In this document: positions 39,939 to 49,191 of the stretch, piece by piece | Layout of the letters: every line of letters begins with the position of its first letter | Numbering within the stretch: position 1 is the stretch's first letter | Assembly: GCA_045541395.1 (NCBI GenBank) | Contig: JAZQIZ010000018.1 | Location: forward strand, 1-64,000 | Direction: 5' to 3' | Length of the DNA stretch: 64,000 nucleotides | Source of the DNA: JAZRWQ01 sp045541395 | GTDB lineage: Bacteria > Bacillota > Clostridia > Oscillospirales > UMGS1783 | Position numbers and translations under genes: made by a program | Notes under the pieces: generated by a model | What the model was told of the DNA's origin: nothing | Database searches by the model: none | Seen by the model: the letters and a program-made list of their open reading frames with translations, nothing else

Positions 39939-42329
39939 ATGGAGTTTTTTGAAGGCCCCGAAAGAATACTTATGCCTCTTATTTCCTTAAGAGGCCTTGT
40001 TGCCCTGCCTGAAACCATACTGCAGTTTGAGGTAGGCAGAAAAAAGAGCATTGCCTCGGTGGAAAAGGTTATGGCGGAGGATCAGATAGTTTTCCTTACT
40101 GCCCAGGCCGATATTGAGGTGGATGACCCTGATTTTGATGATGTTTACAATATAGGCACCGTTGCAAGAATAAAGCAGGTGTTAAAGCTGCCCGGCGAAA
40201 ATATCAGAGTTCTTGCCGAGGGGCTTTATCGCGCCCGTATTTGCGAGGCAGGTCAGATAAAGCCTTTTATGACCGCCCTTGTAGCCCCTCTGCCCGATGA
40301 CGTTACGGGCTTTGAACCTGAACGCGCCGAGGCTTATAAAAGAACCTTAAGAGATACCTTTGATGAGTATTTGGATTTTGCCCCTAAAATGTCGGGGGAC
40401 GTACTTATGCGTGTCTTATCTGAAGAGGATGCAGGCAAGCTTTGCGATCATATTACGGCAAATATCCCTCTTAATTATTCCGATAAACAGCTGGTTTTGG
40501 AATGTCAGAACGTTGAAAAGAGACTTTTAACGGTTATAAAGCTTTTAAAACGCGAAATTCAGATATGGTCTATAGATAAGGAAATTGCCGAAAAGCTTAA
40601 AAACGCTATAGACGAAAACCAGCGCGATTATTACATACGCGAACAAATAAAGGTCATGCAGGAGGAATTGGGCGAAGGGGAAAATAACAGCGCCGCTTCC
40701 GACGAATACCGCGAAAAGATAAAAGCCTTAAAGGCCGATGATAAAGTTAAAGAAATTCTTTTTAAAGAAGCCGATAAGCTTTCCAAAATGCCCTTCGGCG
40801 CCCATGAAGGCACGGTTGTCCGTTCCTATCTCGATCTTTGCCTGGAACTGCCCTATAACGTTTTCACCAAAGATAAAACCTCCCTTAAAAACGCTAAAGC
40901 GGTTCTCGATAAAGATCATTACGGCCTTGAGAAGGTAAAAGAAAGAATTGTGGAATTTCTGGCTGTAAGAAATATTGCCCCTGAGATAAAAGGTCAGATA
41001 ATCTGCCTTGTTGGCCCTCCCGGTGTAGGCAAAACATCAATAGCCTCATCGATTGCAAAAGCAATGGGCAGAAAGTTTACAAGAATGTCCTTGGGCGGCG
41101 TTAAGGATGAAGCCGAAATAAGAGGCCACCGACGTACTTATATAGGCGCAATGCCCGGCAGAATAATAAACGCAATTAAAAACGCAGGTTCAATGAATCC
41201 TGTTATCCTTCTCGATGAAATTGATAAATTAGGCGCTGACTATAAGGGCGATCCCGCTTCTGCTCTTTTAGAGGTGCTCGATCCTGAACAGAACAAAACC
41301 TTTAAGGATCATTTTGTGGAGTTTGAGTTTGATCTGAGCAACGTAATGTTTATTACCACCGCCAACTCCACCGAAACCATCCCTTCGGCTCTTTTGGACA
41401 GAATGGATGTTATAGAGCTTACAAGTTATACTCAGGAAGAAAAGTTCCATATTTTAAAGGATTATATTCTTCCCAAACAGCTTAAGCGCCATAACCTTAA
41501 AAAGAGCAATCTTTCCGTTGAGGATAAGGCCCTTGAAACTCTTATTACAGGCTATACCAAAGAAGCAGGCGTAAGAAACTTAGAGCGTACACTCTTAAAG
41601 CTTTTAAGAAAAGCCGCCGTTAATATGTGCAACGGCAGTAAGAAGACCGTTGTAAACAAAGAAAACCTTGCCTCCCTTTTAGGCAACCCTAAGTTTAAGC
41701 CCGATTCTGTTTTTGCAGAAAACCAAATAGGCATTGCCAACGGCCTTGCTTATACCTCCGTAGGCGGTGAAATGCTGTTTATAGAAGTAAACGTTATGGC
41801 CGGGACAGGCAAGCTTGAGCTTACAGGTTCTTTAGGCGATATTATGAAAGAAAGCGCCAAGGCCGCAGTAAGCTATATCCGTTCAGTAAGCGATTCTTTA
41901 GATATAGACCCTGAATTTTATAAGAATAAAGATATTCATATTCACGTTCCCGAAGGCGCTGTTCCCAAAGACGGTCCTTCCGCAGGCATAACTATAGCCA
42001 CCGCCCTTATTTCCGCCCTTACGGGCAGGGCCGTTAACCGTAAAGTTGCCATGACAGGCGAAATAACCCTCAGAGGCAGGGTATTGCCCATAGGCGGCCT
42101 TAAGGAAAAGAGTATGGCGGCTTACAAATGCGGAGCAAAGACCGTGCTTATCCCCTATGATAACCTTGGCGATATCGACGAGGTGGATGAAGCCGTAAAA
42201 CAGGCTGTTAAATTTATTCCCGTTAAAACCATGGATAAGGTTATAGAGCTTGCCCTTGAGGAAGCCCCATTAAGTAAGCCCCTTTGCAATGAGCGCAAAA
42301 ACAAAAATAATGCTGTATATACGGTGTAA
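39939..42329 (+). CDS. lon: ATP-dependent protease Lon
   Basis: This 796-residue AAA+ serine protease has an N-terminal substrate domain (MPLISLRGLVALPETILQFE), Walker A VGPPGVGKTS, Walker B VILLDEIDK, and the protease with catalytic Ser in PKDGPSAGITIA and Lys in the following LPIGGLKEKSMAA region. The second ATG at 39939 is preferred because GGAGAG lies upstream; the first ATG at 39927 overlaps the previous stop without a ribosome binding site. It degrades misfolded and regulatory proteins. Confidence 0.95.
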   Translation: MEFFEGPERILMPLISLRGLVALPETILQFEVGRKKSIASVEKVMAEDQIVFLTAQADIEVDDPDFDDVYNIGTVARIKQVLKLPGENIRVLAEGLYRARICEAGQIKPFMTALVAPLPDDVTGFEPERAEAYKRTLRDTFDEYLDFAPKMSGDVLMRVLSEEDAGKLCDHITANIPLNYSDKQLVLECQNVEKRLLTVIKLLKREIQIWSIDKEIAEKLKNAIDENQRDYYIREQIKVMQEELGEGENNSAASDEYREKIKALKADDKVKEILFKEADKLSKMPFGAHEGTVVRSYLDLCLELPYNVFTKDKTSLKNAKAVLDKDHYGLEKVKERIVEFLAVRNIAPEIKGQIICLVGPPGVGKTSIASSIAKAMGRKFTRMSLGGVKDEAEIRGHRRTYIGAMPGRIINAIKNAGSMNPVILLDEIDKLGADYKGDPASALLEVLDPEQNKTFKDHFVEFEFDLSNVMFITTANSTETIPSALLDRMDVIELTSYTQEEKFHILKDYILPKQLKRHNLKKSNLSVEDKALETLITGYTKEAGVRNLERTLLKLLRKAAVNMCNGSKKTVVNKENLASLLGNPKFKPDSVFAENQIGIANGLAYTSVGGEMLFIEVNVMAGTGKLELTGSLGDIMKESAKAAVSYIRSVSDSLDIDPEFYKNKDIHIHVPEGAVPKDGPSAGITIATALISALTGRAVNRKVAMTGEITLRGRVLPIGGLKEKSMAAYKCGAKTVLIPYDNLGDIDEVDEAVKQAVKFIPVKTMDKVIELALEEAPLSKPLCNERKNKNNAVYTV

Positions 42330-42332
42330 AGT

Positions 42333-42929
42333 ATGGTAAATTTTCATAACGTAAACTTAGAAAAAACTGCATATAAGGCAAAGGATTACCCCGGTGTAAT
42401 GCCCGAATTTGTGTTTGTCGGCAGGTCAAACGTAGGTAAGTCCTCAATGCTCAATAAACTGCTTATGCGCAAAAACTTGGCAAGAGTCAGCAGTGAGCCG
42501 GGCAAAACAAGGTCTATAAACTTTTATAATATAGATAAGAAGTTTTATCTTACCGACCTTCCCGGTTACGGCTTTGCCAAGGTGTCCTGGGAGGACAGAG
42601 ATAAATGGCGCAAAATAATTGAAGACTATTTTAATTCCGGCAGAAACATCAAGCTTGTAATTATGATAGTAGATATCCGCCATAAGCCTACAAAGGATGA
42701 TAAAGTTATGGTAGATTATCTTTTCTCTACCGACTATGATTTTATGATAGTTGCCTCCAAGGCCGATAAGGTTTCTAAAACCAAGGCCAAGGAAAATTGC
42801 AAAATGATAGCCGAAGAGCTGGATATAGATGCGGAAATACTGCCTTTTTCTGCTGTAAGCGGTGAAGGTGTAGAACGCATAAGGAATATTTTCGTTGAAA
42901 ATTACAATGCCGGTGAGCCTAATGAATAA
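42333..42929 (+). CDS. engB: Ribosome biogenesis GTP-binding protein EngB/YsxC
   Basis: This 198-residue GTPase has G1 FVGRSNVGKSSM, G2 threonine in KTRSINFY, G3 LTDLPGYGFAKVS, G4 ASKADKVSK and G5 FSAVSGEGVE. It is needed for 50S assembly. It follows lon by 3 bp, the lon-engB order conserved in many Firmicutes, and overlaps mtaB by 8 bp. Confidence 0.96.
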   Translation: MVNFHNVNLEKTAYKAKDYPGVMPEFVFVGRSNVGKSSMLNKLLMRKNLARVSSEPGKTRSINFYNIDKKFYLTDLPGYGFAKVSWEDRDKWRKIIEDYFNSGRNIKLVIMIVDIRHKPTKDDKVMVDYLFSTDYDFMIVASKADKVSKTKAKENCKMIAEELDIDAEILPFSAVSGEGVERIRNIFVENYNAGEPNE

Positions 42930-44196
42930 AACCTTTTTATATACCTCCCTGGGCTGTAAGGTAAATCAGTATGAGGTTCGCTCCATAGCTGCTCTTTTCC
43001 AAAGAGCAGGATTTGAGCAGGCTTTAAAAAATGCCGATATTTGCATTGTAAACACCTGCTGTGTTACCGCCGAAAGCGAAGCTAAATCCCGCCGCCTTTT
43101 AAAGCGCTTAAGAAGGGAAAACCCAAATGCTCTAATTGCCGTAACAGGCTGTTACAGCGAAGTTTTCCCTGAAAGAGTAAAAGAAAGCGGTATTGCCGAT
43201 CTTCTCGTGCCGAATAAGGATAAGGACAGGCTTTTTGAAATAGTATGCCAAAGGCTTCTTGAAGAGGGAAGGCTTAGTGAAATGCCCCTTCTGAAAGGCC
43301 AAAGCCTTTATATTCATTCCGACAGGACCCGTGCCACCGTTAAAGTGCAGGACGGATGCAATAATTTCTGCTCCTACTGTATAATCCCTTATGCAAGAGG
43401 AAGCCTTCTTTCAAAGCCCTTGCAGGAGGCGGTAAGGGAAATAGAAGCCCTTGCAAAGGAAGGCTATAAGGAGATCGTTTTAACCGGCATTCATCTTACC
43501 CGCTACGGTAAGGATCTGAATTGCGGGGAAGACCTTGTTTCTCTTTGCCTTGCGGTAAATGAAATAGAGGGTATAGAGCGTATCCGATTAGGCTCTCTTG
43601 AACCCGGATTTTTAAATGAGGAAAGGGTAAAAAGGCTTTGTAAGGCAAATAAGCTTTGCCCTCATTTTCACCTTGCCCTTCAAAGCGGAAGTGACAGGGT
43701 ATTAAAAGCAATGAACCGTCATTACACCGCCGAGGAATATATAAACGAGACCCGGCTTTTAAAGAAATATTTTAAAAACTGCGCCATTACCACAGATATA
43801 ATGGTAGGTTTTCCAACCGAAACTGAGGAAGACTTTTTAAACTCATTAAAGGTTGCAAAAGAGGTTGGCTTCTGTAAAGTTCACGTTTTTTCCTTCTCTG
43901 CAAGAAAAGGCACCCCTGCTTATGAAATGAAAAAGGTTGCCGATAATATAAAAAAAGAAAGAAGCAAGAAAATGCTTCTTTTGGCAGATGAGCTTGAAGA
44001 AAAATTCTTAAGCTCCTATATAGGTAAAGAATTAACAGTACTTTTTGAAAGCAAAAAGGAAGGCTTAAACCGCGGATTTACCGAAAATTATATTCATGTA
44101 ACGGTAAATAATACGGAAAACTTAGAAAACACTATAAGAAAAGTAAAAATAACCGAGGCAAAAAACGGCGTTTGCGCCGCGGTTCTTACGGAGTAG
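42922..44196 (+). CDS. mtaB: tRNA t6A37 methylthiotransferase MtaB
   Basis: This 424-residue radical SAM enzyme converts t6A37 to ms2t6A37. It has the N-terminal auxiliary cluster cysteines in SLGCKVNQYE, NTCCVTAESE and TGCYSEVFP, the radical SAM motif CNNFCSYC, and a C-terminal TRAM-like domain. The GCKVNQYE opening distinguishes MtaB from MiaB. The ATG at 42922 lies within the end of engB; GGTGAG precedes it. Confidence 0.94.
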   Translation: MNKTFLYTSLGCKVNQYEVRSIAALFQRAGFEQALKNADICIVNTCCVTAESEAKSRRLLKRLRRENPNALIAVTGCYSEVFPERVKESGIADLLVPNKDKDRLFEIVCQRLLEEGRLSEMPLLKGQSLYIHSDRTRATVKVQDGCNNFCSYCIIPYARGSLLSKPLQEAVREIEALAKEGYKEIVLTGIHLTRYGKDLNCGEDLVSLCLAVNEIEGIERIRLGSLEPGFLNEERVKRLCKANKLCPHFHLALQSGSDRVLKAMNRHYTAEEYINETRLLKKYFKNCAITTDIMVGFPTETEEDFLNSLKVAKEVGFCKVHVFSFSARKGTPAYEMKKVADNIKKERSKKMLLLADELEEKFLSSYIGKELTVLFESKKEGLNRGFTENYIHVTVNNTENLENTIRKVKITEAKNGVCAAVLTE

Positions 44197-44199
44197 TAA

Positions 44200-45321
44200 A
44201 TGGAAAAATTAAAGCTTTATGCCCCCTGCCTTTTTGGTCTTGAGGGCATTTTGGGAAACGAACTTAAACATTCAGGCTTTGAAAACGTACAGGCATCTGA
44301 CGGCAGTGTTGCCTTCGAAGGTACTTTAAGGGATATTGCAAGAGCCAATATTCTTCTGCGTACCGCCGAAAGGGTCTGTATTGTTGTGGGAGAATTTGAA
44401 GCAAGAAGCTTTGAGGAGCTTTTTGAAAATACAAAGGCACTTCCCTGGGAAAACTGGATAGACAGTAAGGCTACCTTCCCTGTTACCGGCTACTGCCTGA
44501 AATCCCAGCTCCATTCCTTGCCGGACTGTCAGTCTATTGTAAAAAAAGCCATTGCAGACAGGCTTAGTGCAAAATACCGTGTAAACTGGCTTGAGGAAAC
44601 AGGTGCGGAGCATAAGATCCGCTTTGCCATTTTAAACGATAAGGTTACTATGACACTGGATACCTCCGGTGTTGGCCTTCATAAAAGAGGCTACCGCCCT
44701 GTGGCAAATGCGGCGCCTATAAGAGAAACCTTGGCCGCCGGACTTATTTATATTTCCCGTTACCGCCATTTTGAGCATCTTTGCGATCCCCTTTGCGGCA
44801 GCGGCACCATTCCCATTGAAGGGGCTATGATAGCCGCAAATATCCCTCCCGGAGCAAAACGCTCGTTTTCCTGCGAAGGTTGGGATCAAATGCCTAAAAG
44901 CATTTTCAGGGAGGTAAGGGAGGAAGCCCTTTCCAAAACCTATAAGGATAAAAAGTTTGAAATTCGCGGCAGTGATATAGACCCTAAGGCTATTGAGACC
45001 GCCATTGCCAATGCAAAGCGTTGCGGAGTGGCAAATACCGTTGATTTTAAAGTGGCTGACGTAAGAAATTTAAAGCTCGAAGGTAATGAAAACAACGTTA
45101 TTATCTGCAACCCTCCCTACGGCGAAAGAATGAGCGATCTTAACGAGGTAAGAGCCGTATCTAAGGTTCTGGGCAATGTTTTTGAAAGCGTCCCCAGAAG
45201 AAGGGCTTATATAATTACCTCTTATGAAGACTTTCAGGCCGATTACGGCAAAAAGGCAGATAAAAATCGCAAACTTTATAACGGTATGATAAGAACGTAC
45301 CTGTTTCAGTATTTAAAGTAA
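44200..45321 (+). CDS. THUMP-domain class I RNA methyltransferase (RlmL N-like)
   Basis: This 373-residue protein has an N-terminal THUMP-containing RNA-binding half and a C-terminal SAM methyltransferase with motif I DPLCGSGTIPIEGAM and motif IV ICNPPYGERMSD. It matches the YpsC/RlmL-N family of 23S rRNA guanine-N2 methyltransferases, but exact target is not determined. GGAG lies 6 nt upstream. It follows mtaB after 3 bp, in an RNA-modification segment of the operon. Confidence 0.9.
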   Translation: MEKLKLYAPCLFGLEGILGNELKHSGFENVQASDGSVAFEGTLRDIARANILLRTAERVCIVVGEFEARSFEELFENTKALPWENWIDSKATFPVTGYCLKSQLHSLPDCQSIVKKAIADRLSAKYRVNWLEETGAEHKIRFAILNDKVTMTLDTSGVGLHKRGYRPVANAAPIRETLAAGLIYISRYRHFEHLCDPLCGSGTIPIEGAMIAANIPPGAKRSFSCEGWDQMPKSIFREVREEALSKTYKDKKFEIRGSDIDPKAIETAIANAKRCGVANTVDFKVADVRNLKLEGNENNVIICNPPYGERMSDLNEVRAVSKVLGNVFESVPRRRAYIITSYEDFQADYGKKADKNRKLYNGMIRTYLFQYLK

Positions 45322-45332
45322 GGAGCAAAAAT

Positions 45333-46568
45333 ATGCTTACTGATAAAATGAGGTCAATATATTCTCCCGAAAATATAAAGCCTCAGGAAGAGCGTTACAG
45401 CCTTCTGGAGGAAAAGTTTATTAATACGTTCGGTATGCTTCCCCAAATGTTCTTTTCCGCCCCGGGCAGAAGTGAGATCTGCGGTAATCATACCGATCAT
45501 AATATGGGTAAGGCCGTAGGCGCCGCGGTGGATCTTGATATTATCGCCGCCGTTGCTGAGGATGAGGAAGGTATAATAACAGTTGTTTCCGAAGGCTTCT
45601 CTCCTATTAAAGTGGATTGCGAAAGCTGTGAGTATTCCAAAGAGGAAGAAGGAACCTCCCTTGCTCTTGTAAAGGGTATAGTTTCTTACCTTAAAACTAA
45701 CGGCAAGAATGTAGGCGGCTTTAAGGCTTGCGTTACAAGCAACGTAGGCCGCGGTTCAGGCCTTTCCTCCTCCGCCGCTTATGAAGTGCTTATTGTTTCA
45801 ATTTTAAACGAACTGTATAATGAAAACAAAATATCCCCAATGGAAATGGCTCTCTGCGCCCACTCCGCTGAAAATAAGTTTTTCGGAAAGGCCTGCGGCA
45901 CTTTGGATCAGCTTTCCTGCGCCTTTGGCGGTATGATAGCCATAGACTTCGAAAATCCCTTAAAGCCTCAGGTTTCTCCTATAGACTTCTCCTTTGAAAA
46001 AACCGGCTACAGCCTGGTTATAACCGATGTTCATTCCGATCACGCGGACTTGACTGCCGATTATGTAGCCATAAAAAGCGAAATGCAGGCGGTTGCCAAC
46101 CATTTCGGCAAGGATTTTCTGAGGCAGGTAAACTTTGAGGATTTTAAGGATAATATTCATGCTTTAAAGAATAAGGTAAGTGAAAGAGCAATTTTGCGCG
46201 CCTTCCATTACTTTAACGAAAATAATAGGGTGGATTCCCTTTACGATACCCTGAATAATAATAACTTCGATGATTTTCTGGATATAGTAAACGATTCGGG
46301 CCGCTCCTCTTATATGTATCTGCAGAATATCTATTCTCAGAACGCCCCCGAAAATCAGGCTATGAGCTTAGCCCTTTATATGGCCCAGAGCATCCTGCTC
46401 GGCAAGGGTGCCTGGAGAGTTCACGGCGGCGGCTTTGGCGGCACAATTCAGGCCTACGTCCCCAACGATTCGGTTGAATATTACTGCAGGGAAATGAACT
46501 CCGTTTTCGGCCAAAACAGCTCCACAGTACTGCATATCCGCCCTTATGGCCCAATAAGAGTAAACTAA
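45333..46568 (+). CDS. galK: Galactokinase-family GHMP kinase
   Basis: This 411-residue protein has the galactokinase substrate motif SAPGRSEICGNHTDHNMGKA, the GHMP ATP loop VGRGSGLSSSAAYEV, and C-terminal VHGGGFGGTIQAYV. The GRSEICGNHTDH sequence deviates from the usual GRVNLIGEHTDY, as in several clostridial galactokinase-like proteins, so sugar specificity is uncertain. AAGGAGC precedes the ATG. It is the last gene of the lon operon and ends at the bidirectional terminator. Confidence 0.85.
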   Translation: MLTDKMRSIYSPENIKPQEERYSLLEEKFINTFGMLPQMFFSAPGRSEICGNHTDHNMGKAVGAAVDLDIIAAVAEDEEGIITVVSEGFSPIKVDCESCEYSKEEEGTSLALVKGIVSYLKTNGKNVGGFKACVTSNVGRGSGLSSSAAYEVLIVSILNELYNENKISPMEMALCAHSAENKFFGKACGTLDQLSCAFGGMIAIDFENPLKPQVSPIDFSFEKTGYSLVITDVHSDHADLTADYVAIKSEMQAVANHFGKDFLRQVNFEDFKDNIHALKNKVSERAILRAFHYFNENNRVDSLYDTLNNNNFDDFLDIVNDSGRSSYMYLQNIYSQNAPENQAMSLALYMAQSILLGKGAWRVHGGGFGGTIQAYVPNDSVEYYCREMNSVFGQNSSTVLHIRPYGPIRVN

Positions 46569-46581
46569 AAAACTATGTAAT

Positions 46582-46629
46582 AAAAAGAGTAAGAACAACT
46601 ATCTCAAAGGATATGTTCTTACTCTTTTT
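46582..46629. terminator. Bidirectional terminator galK / XRE
   Basis: AAAAAGAGTAAGAACA / TGTTCTTACTCTTTTT has a 16-nt loop. On the minus strand it overlaps the last codons of the XRE gene. Confidence 0.85.
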
Positions 46630-46819
46630 CAAATTTAATTATATCTTCAATTTTACAGTCTAATGCGTAACAAAGGGCATCTAAGGTCTTTGTGCTTACA
46701 GCTTCTCCTTTTTTAATTCGATGTAAAGTGTTTGCCGAAAAGCCCTGCTTGAATATTAAATTATATTCCGTAATTCCCTTTTTAAGCAACGTAGCGTAAA
46801 AAGGCTTGTAGCTTATCAT
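46619..46819 (-). CDS. Small XRE/Cro-family regulator
   Basis: This 66-residue protein is one HTH domain with KQGFSANTLHRIKKGEAVSTK as the helix-turn-helix, and TLDALCYALDCKIEDIIKF, typical of the Cro/C1-like HTH_26 group. The ATG at 46819 is preferred because GGGGTGA precedes it; a longer in-frame start would lie across the promoter. It is divergent from the BspA-like gene, which it may regulate (inference). Confidence 0.8.
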   Translation of the reverse strand: MISYKPFYATLLKKGITEYNLIFKQGFSANTLHRIKKGEAVSTKTLDALCYALDCKIEDIIKFEKE

Positions 46820-46841
46820 AAAAATCACCCCAGTAAATATT

Positions 46842-46870
46842 ATCATACTCAACCTCTTGACTATACTCAA
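46842..46870 (-). promoter_or_regulatory. XRE promoter with repeated TTGAGTAT
   Basis: On the minus strand, TTGAGT (46865-46870), 17 bp and TATGAT (46842-46847). TTGAGTAT occurs twice, at the -35 and just before the -10, a possible direct-repeat operator. Confidence 0.6.
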
Positions 46871-46970
46871 AATATTAAGTATAATTTATTAAAGTGGTGC
46901 CTTTATATTCCACAGTGTATAAACTATGGGAAATATGTGCCCGTATACTCACTTTATAAGGAGGATTATG

Positions 46971-49019
46971 ATGAAAAGAAAAAGTAAGCAAATTGCCAGG
47001 TTTTTAATCTTGTTATTGTCAATTTTATTGATTATAGCATCAATGTCAGTAAACGTTTTTGCAGCAGATACCATTATTGATAGCGGTGCATGCGGCGAAT
47101 ATGGAGATAATGTTGTTTGGGAATTTGACGAATATGATACTTTGACGATTTCTGGCACTGGTGCGATGGCAGATTACGAATATGTGGAAGAAGTTCCTTG
47201 GTATGGCTATATGGAATTCATATCCGATGTAGTTGTAACAAATGGAGTAACCCATGTTGGTGAATATGCATTTGCCGATTGTGAAGAACTTTTTAGTCTG
47301 ACACTTTCTAACAGTGTAACAAGTATTGGCGACTATGCACTTGAAAATAACAGCAGTGTTGAAAGAGTATATGCATCAAGCATAGAGTCATGGCTTAATA
47401 TTTCATTTGGAGATCTCAGTTTCCCTAGGAATTATAAATTGTATTTAAACGGCAGATTATGCCAAAACCCTGTCATTCCTGATAGTGTTAATGCGATAGG
47501 TAAATATGCGTTCAGTTGTTGCCAAAGTATTACTTCTATAGACCTTGGTAATAATGTAACGGATATTGGCAGTTATGCTTTTGCTGGTTGTTATGGACTG
47601 ACTTCTGTTGATCTTCCTGATAGTGTAACTACAATTTGGGAATCAGCATTTATGGCATGTAATAATATTGCTTCTATTACCGTTCCTGAAGGTATACAGG
47701 ATATATGTATGACTGCATTTTATGGTTGTAACAATCTTAAAACTGTTTTCTACAACGGTACTAAAGCACAAAGAGAATCAATTGTAATTGATGAATATAA
47801 TGAGCCTTTAGAAGATGCTTTATGGCATTATAATGCTGATGAGGGCGTTCATGCTTTTAAAACTACTACCACTAAAGCAACAACAAGTGCTAACGGCAAA
47901 AAGGTAACTAAATGTGCTGCATGCGGCACTATCAAATCCACAAAGACTATATATAAAGTTTCTTCTGTAAAGCTTTCTGCAAGCAAATACACCTACAACG
48001 GTGAAAAGAAAACTCCCATTGTTACAGTAAAGGATTCTAAAGGTAATAAGCTGGTTAAGGGTGAAGATTATAAAGTAACCTATAGTTCTTCCAAAAGAAC
48101 AGCAATCGGCCGCTACAGTGTAAAGGTTACCTTTATGGGAGATTACTCTGGTAGCAAGACATTATACTTTACTATCGGCCCCAAGAATCCCTCTACTGTA
48201 AATGCTAAATTATACGGCCATGATGATGTTAAGGTATCATGGAAGAAGGTTTCTGGTGCAAGCGGATATAGAGTATACTATAAAAAGTCCACATCTGATA
48301 CTTGGAAATACAAGACAACTACAGGTACTTCCATAAAGCTTGCGAATCTTTCCGATGGCGCAAAGTATAATATTAAGGTTTCCGCCTATAAAACTGTAAA
48401 CGGCAATAAGTATTTTAGTACAGGCAAAACAGTTAATATCTACACTTTAAAGAAGATTAGTGATGTTGAAGTTGTAAAATCCAGCTCAAAGGTTAAAGTA
48501 TCCTGGGATAACATATCAGGCGAAACTGGATATCAAATCTCAAAATCCACTTCAAAGACCGGAACGAATATTGTAGCTACATACAAGACAACCTCTGGAG
48601 GATCTAAGACCGTATCGGCAACCGCAGATAAAGCATACTATTACAAGGTTAGAGCATACAAAGTTGTAGATGGAAAGAAGATATACGGGCCTTGGTCAAC
48701 ACCAGTGAAGTTTGTTAGAAAGTCTAAAGCCGCAGAGCTTGCTCCCTATTATAAACTTGCAGAGGACGCTTATGCGTATGAACAAAAGAAACAACCTTAT
48801 CCTCATTCAATTGATATAATTTCCGCGGAAGCAGGTTATTTGGATGGAGAAAAGGCAGTAGAGTTTAATTTCTTTGCTCTTGATGCCTATGGCAAAAACA
48901 AATGGTACGTAAAATACTATACCTATACTCCCAATGGGGAAAATATAGCTAGTTTTTCTATTGGTGCATATGATTTTAAATCTATCGATGATTTGAATGT
49001 TAGTTCAATCATAAATTAG
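46971..49019 (+). CDS. Secreted BspA-like leucine-rich repeat and Fn3 protein
   Basis: This 682-residue protein has a signal peptide (cleavage near VFAAD), then BspA/LRR_5-type repeats (units such as IGKYAFSCCQSITSIDLGNN and VTTIWESAFMACNNIASITV) to about residue 290. A small CxxC element (KCAACGTIK) follows, then an Ig/MBG-like module (YTYNGEKKTPIVTVKDSKG) and two fibronectin type III-like domains (VKVSWKKVSGASGYRVYYK and VKVSWDNISGETGYQISKS). It should be a surface or secreted adhesin-type protein. The start at 46971 follows AAGGAGG. Codon use is visibly more AT-rich than neighbours, suggesting a separate origin. Confidence 0.88.
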   Translation: MKRKSKQIARFLILLLSILLIIASMSVNVFAADTIIDSGACGEYGDNVVWEFDEYDTLTISGTGAMADYEYVEEVPWYGYMEFISDVVVTNGVTHVGEYAFADCEELFSLTLSNSVTSIGDYALENNSSVERVYASSIESWLNISFGDLSFPRNYKLYLNGRLCQNPVIPDSVNAIGKYAFSCCQSITSIDLGNNVTDIGSYAFAGCYGLTSVDLPDSVTTIWESAFMACNNIASITVPEGIQDICMTAFYGCNNLKTVFYNGTKAQRESIVIDEYNEPLEDALWHYNADEGVHAFKTTTTKATTSANGKKVTKCAACGTIKSTKTIYKVSSVKLSASKYTYNGEKKTPIVTVKDSKGNKLVKGEDYKVTYSSSKRTAIGRYSVKVTFMGDYSGSKTLYFTIGPKNPSTVNAKLYGHDDVKVSWKKVSGASGYRVYYKKSTSDTWKYKTTTGTSIKLANLSDGAKYNIKVSAYKTVNGNKYFSTGKTVNIYTLKKISDVEVVKSSSKVKVSWDNISGETGYQISKSTSKTGTNIVATYKTTSGGSKTVSATADKAYYYKVRAYKVVDGKKIYGPWSTPVKFVRKSKAAELAPYYKLAEDAYAYEQKKQPYPHSIDIISAEAGYLDGEKAVEFNFFALDAYGKNKWYVKYYTYTPNGENIASFSIGAYDFKSIDDLNVSSIIN

Positions 49020-49050
49020 GTAATAAGGATTTGCGGACTGGAAACTAAAT

Positions 49051-49085
49051 AAAAATACCGGACAGTAAAATGTCCGGTATTTTTA
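49051..49085 (+). terminator. Terminator of BspA-like gene
   Basis: AAAAATACCGGACA / TGTCCGGTATTTTT with a 6-nt loop. Confidence 0.88.
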
Positions 49086-49191
49086 TTTGCCAAGGGAGAA
49101 GCTTAAATTTTTTAACTCACCTAATTGTTTAAAATGGCTTTAGATTAGTTTTTTATTAATTCAGGAATAGTTTGAACCGGCGACATCCGGG

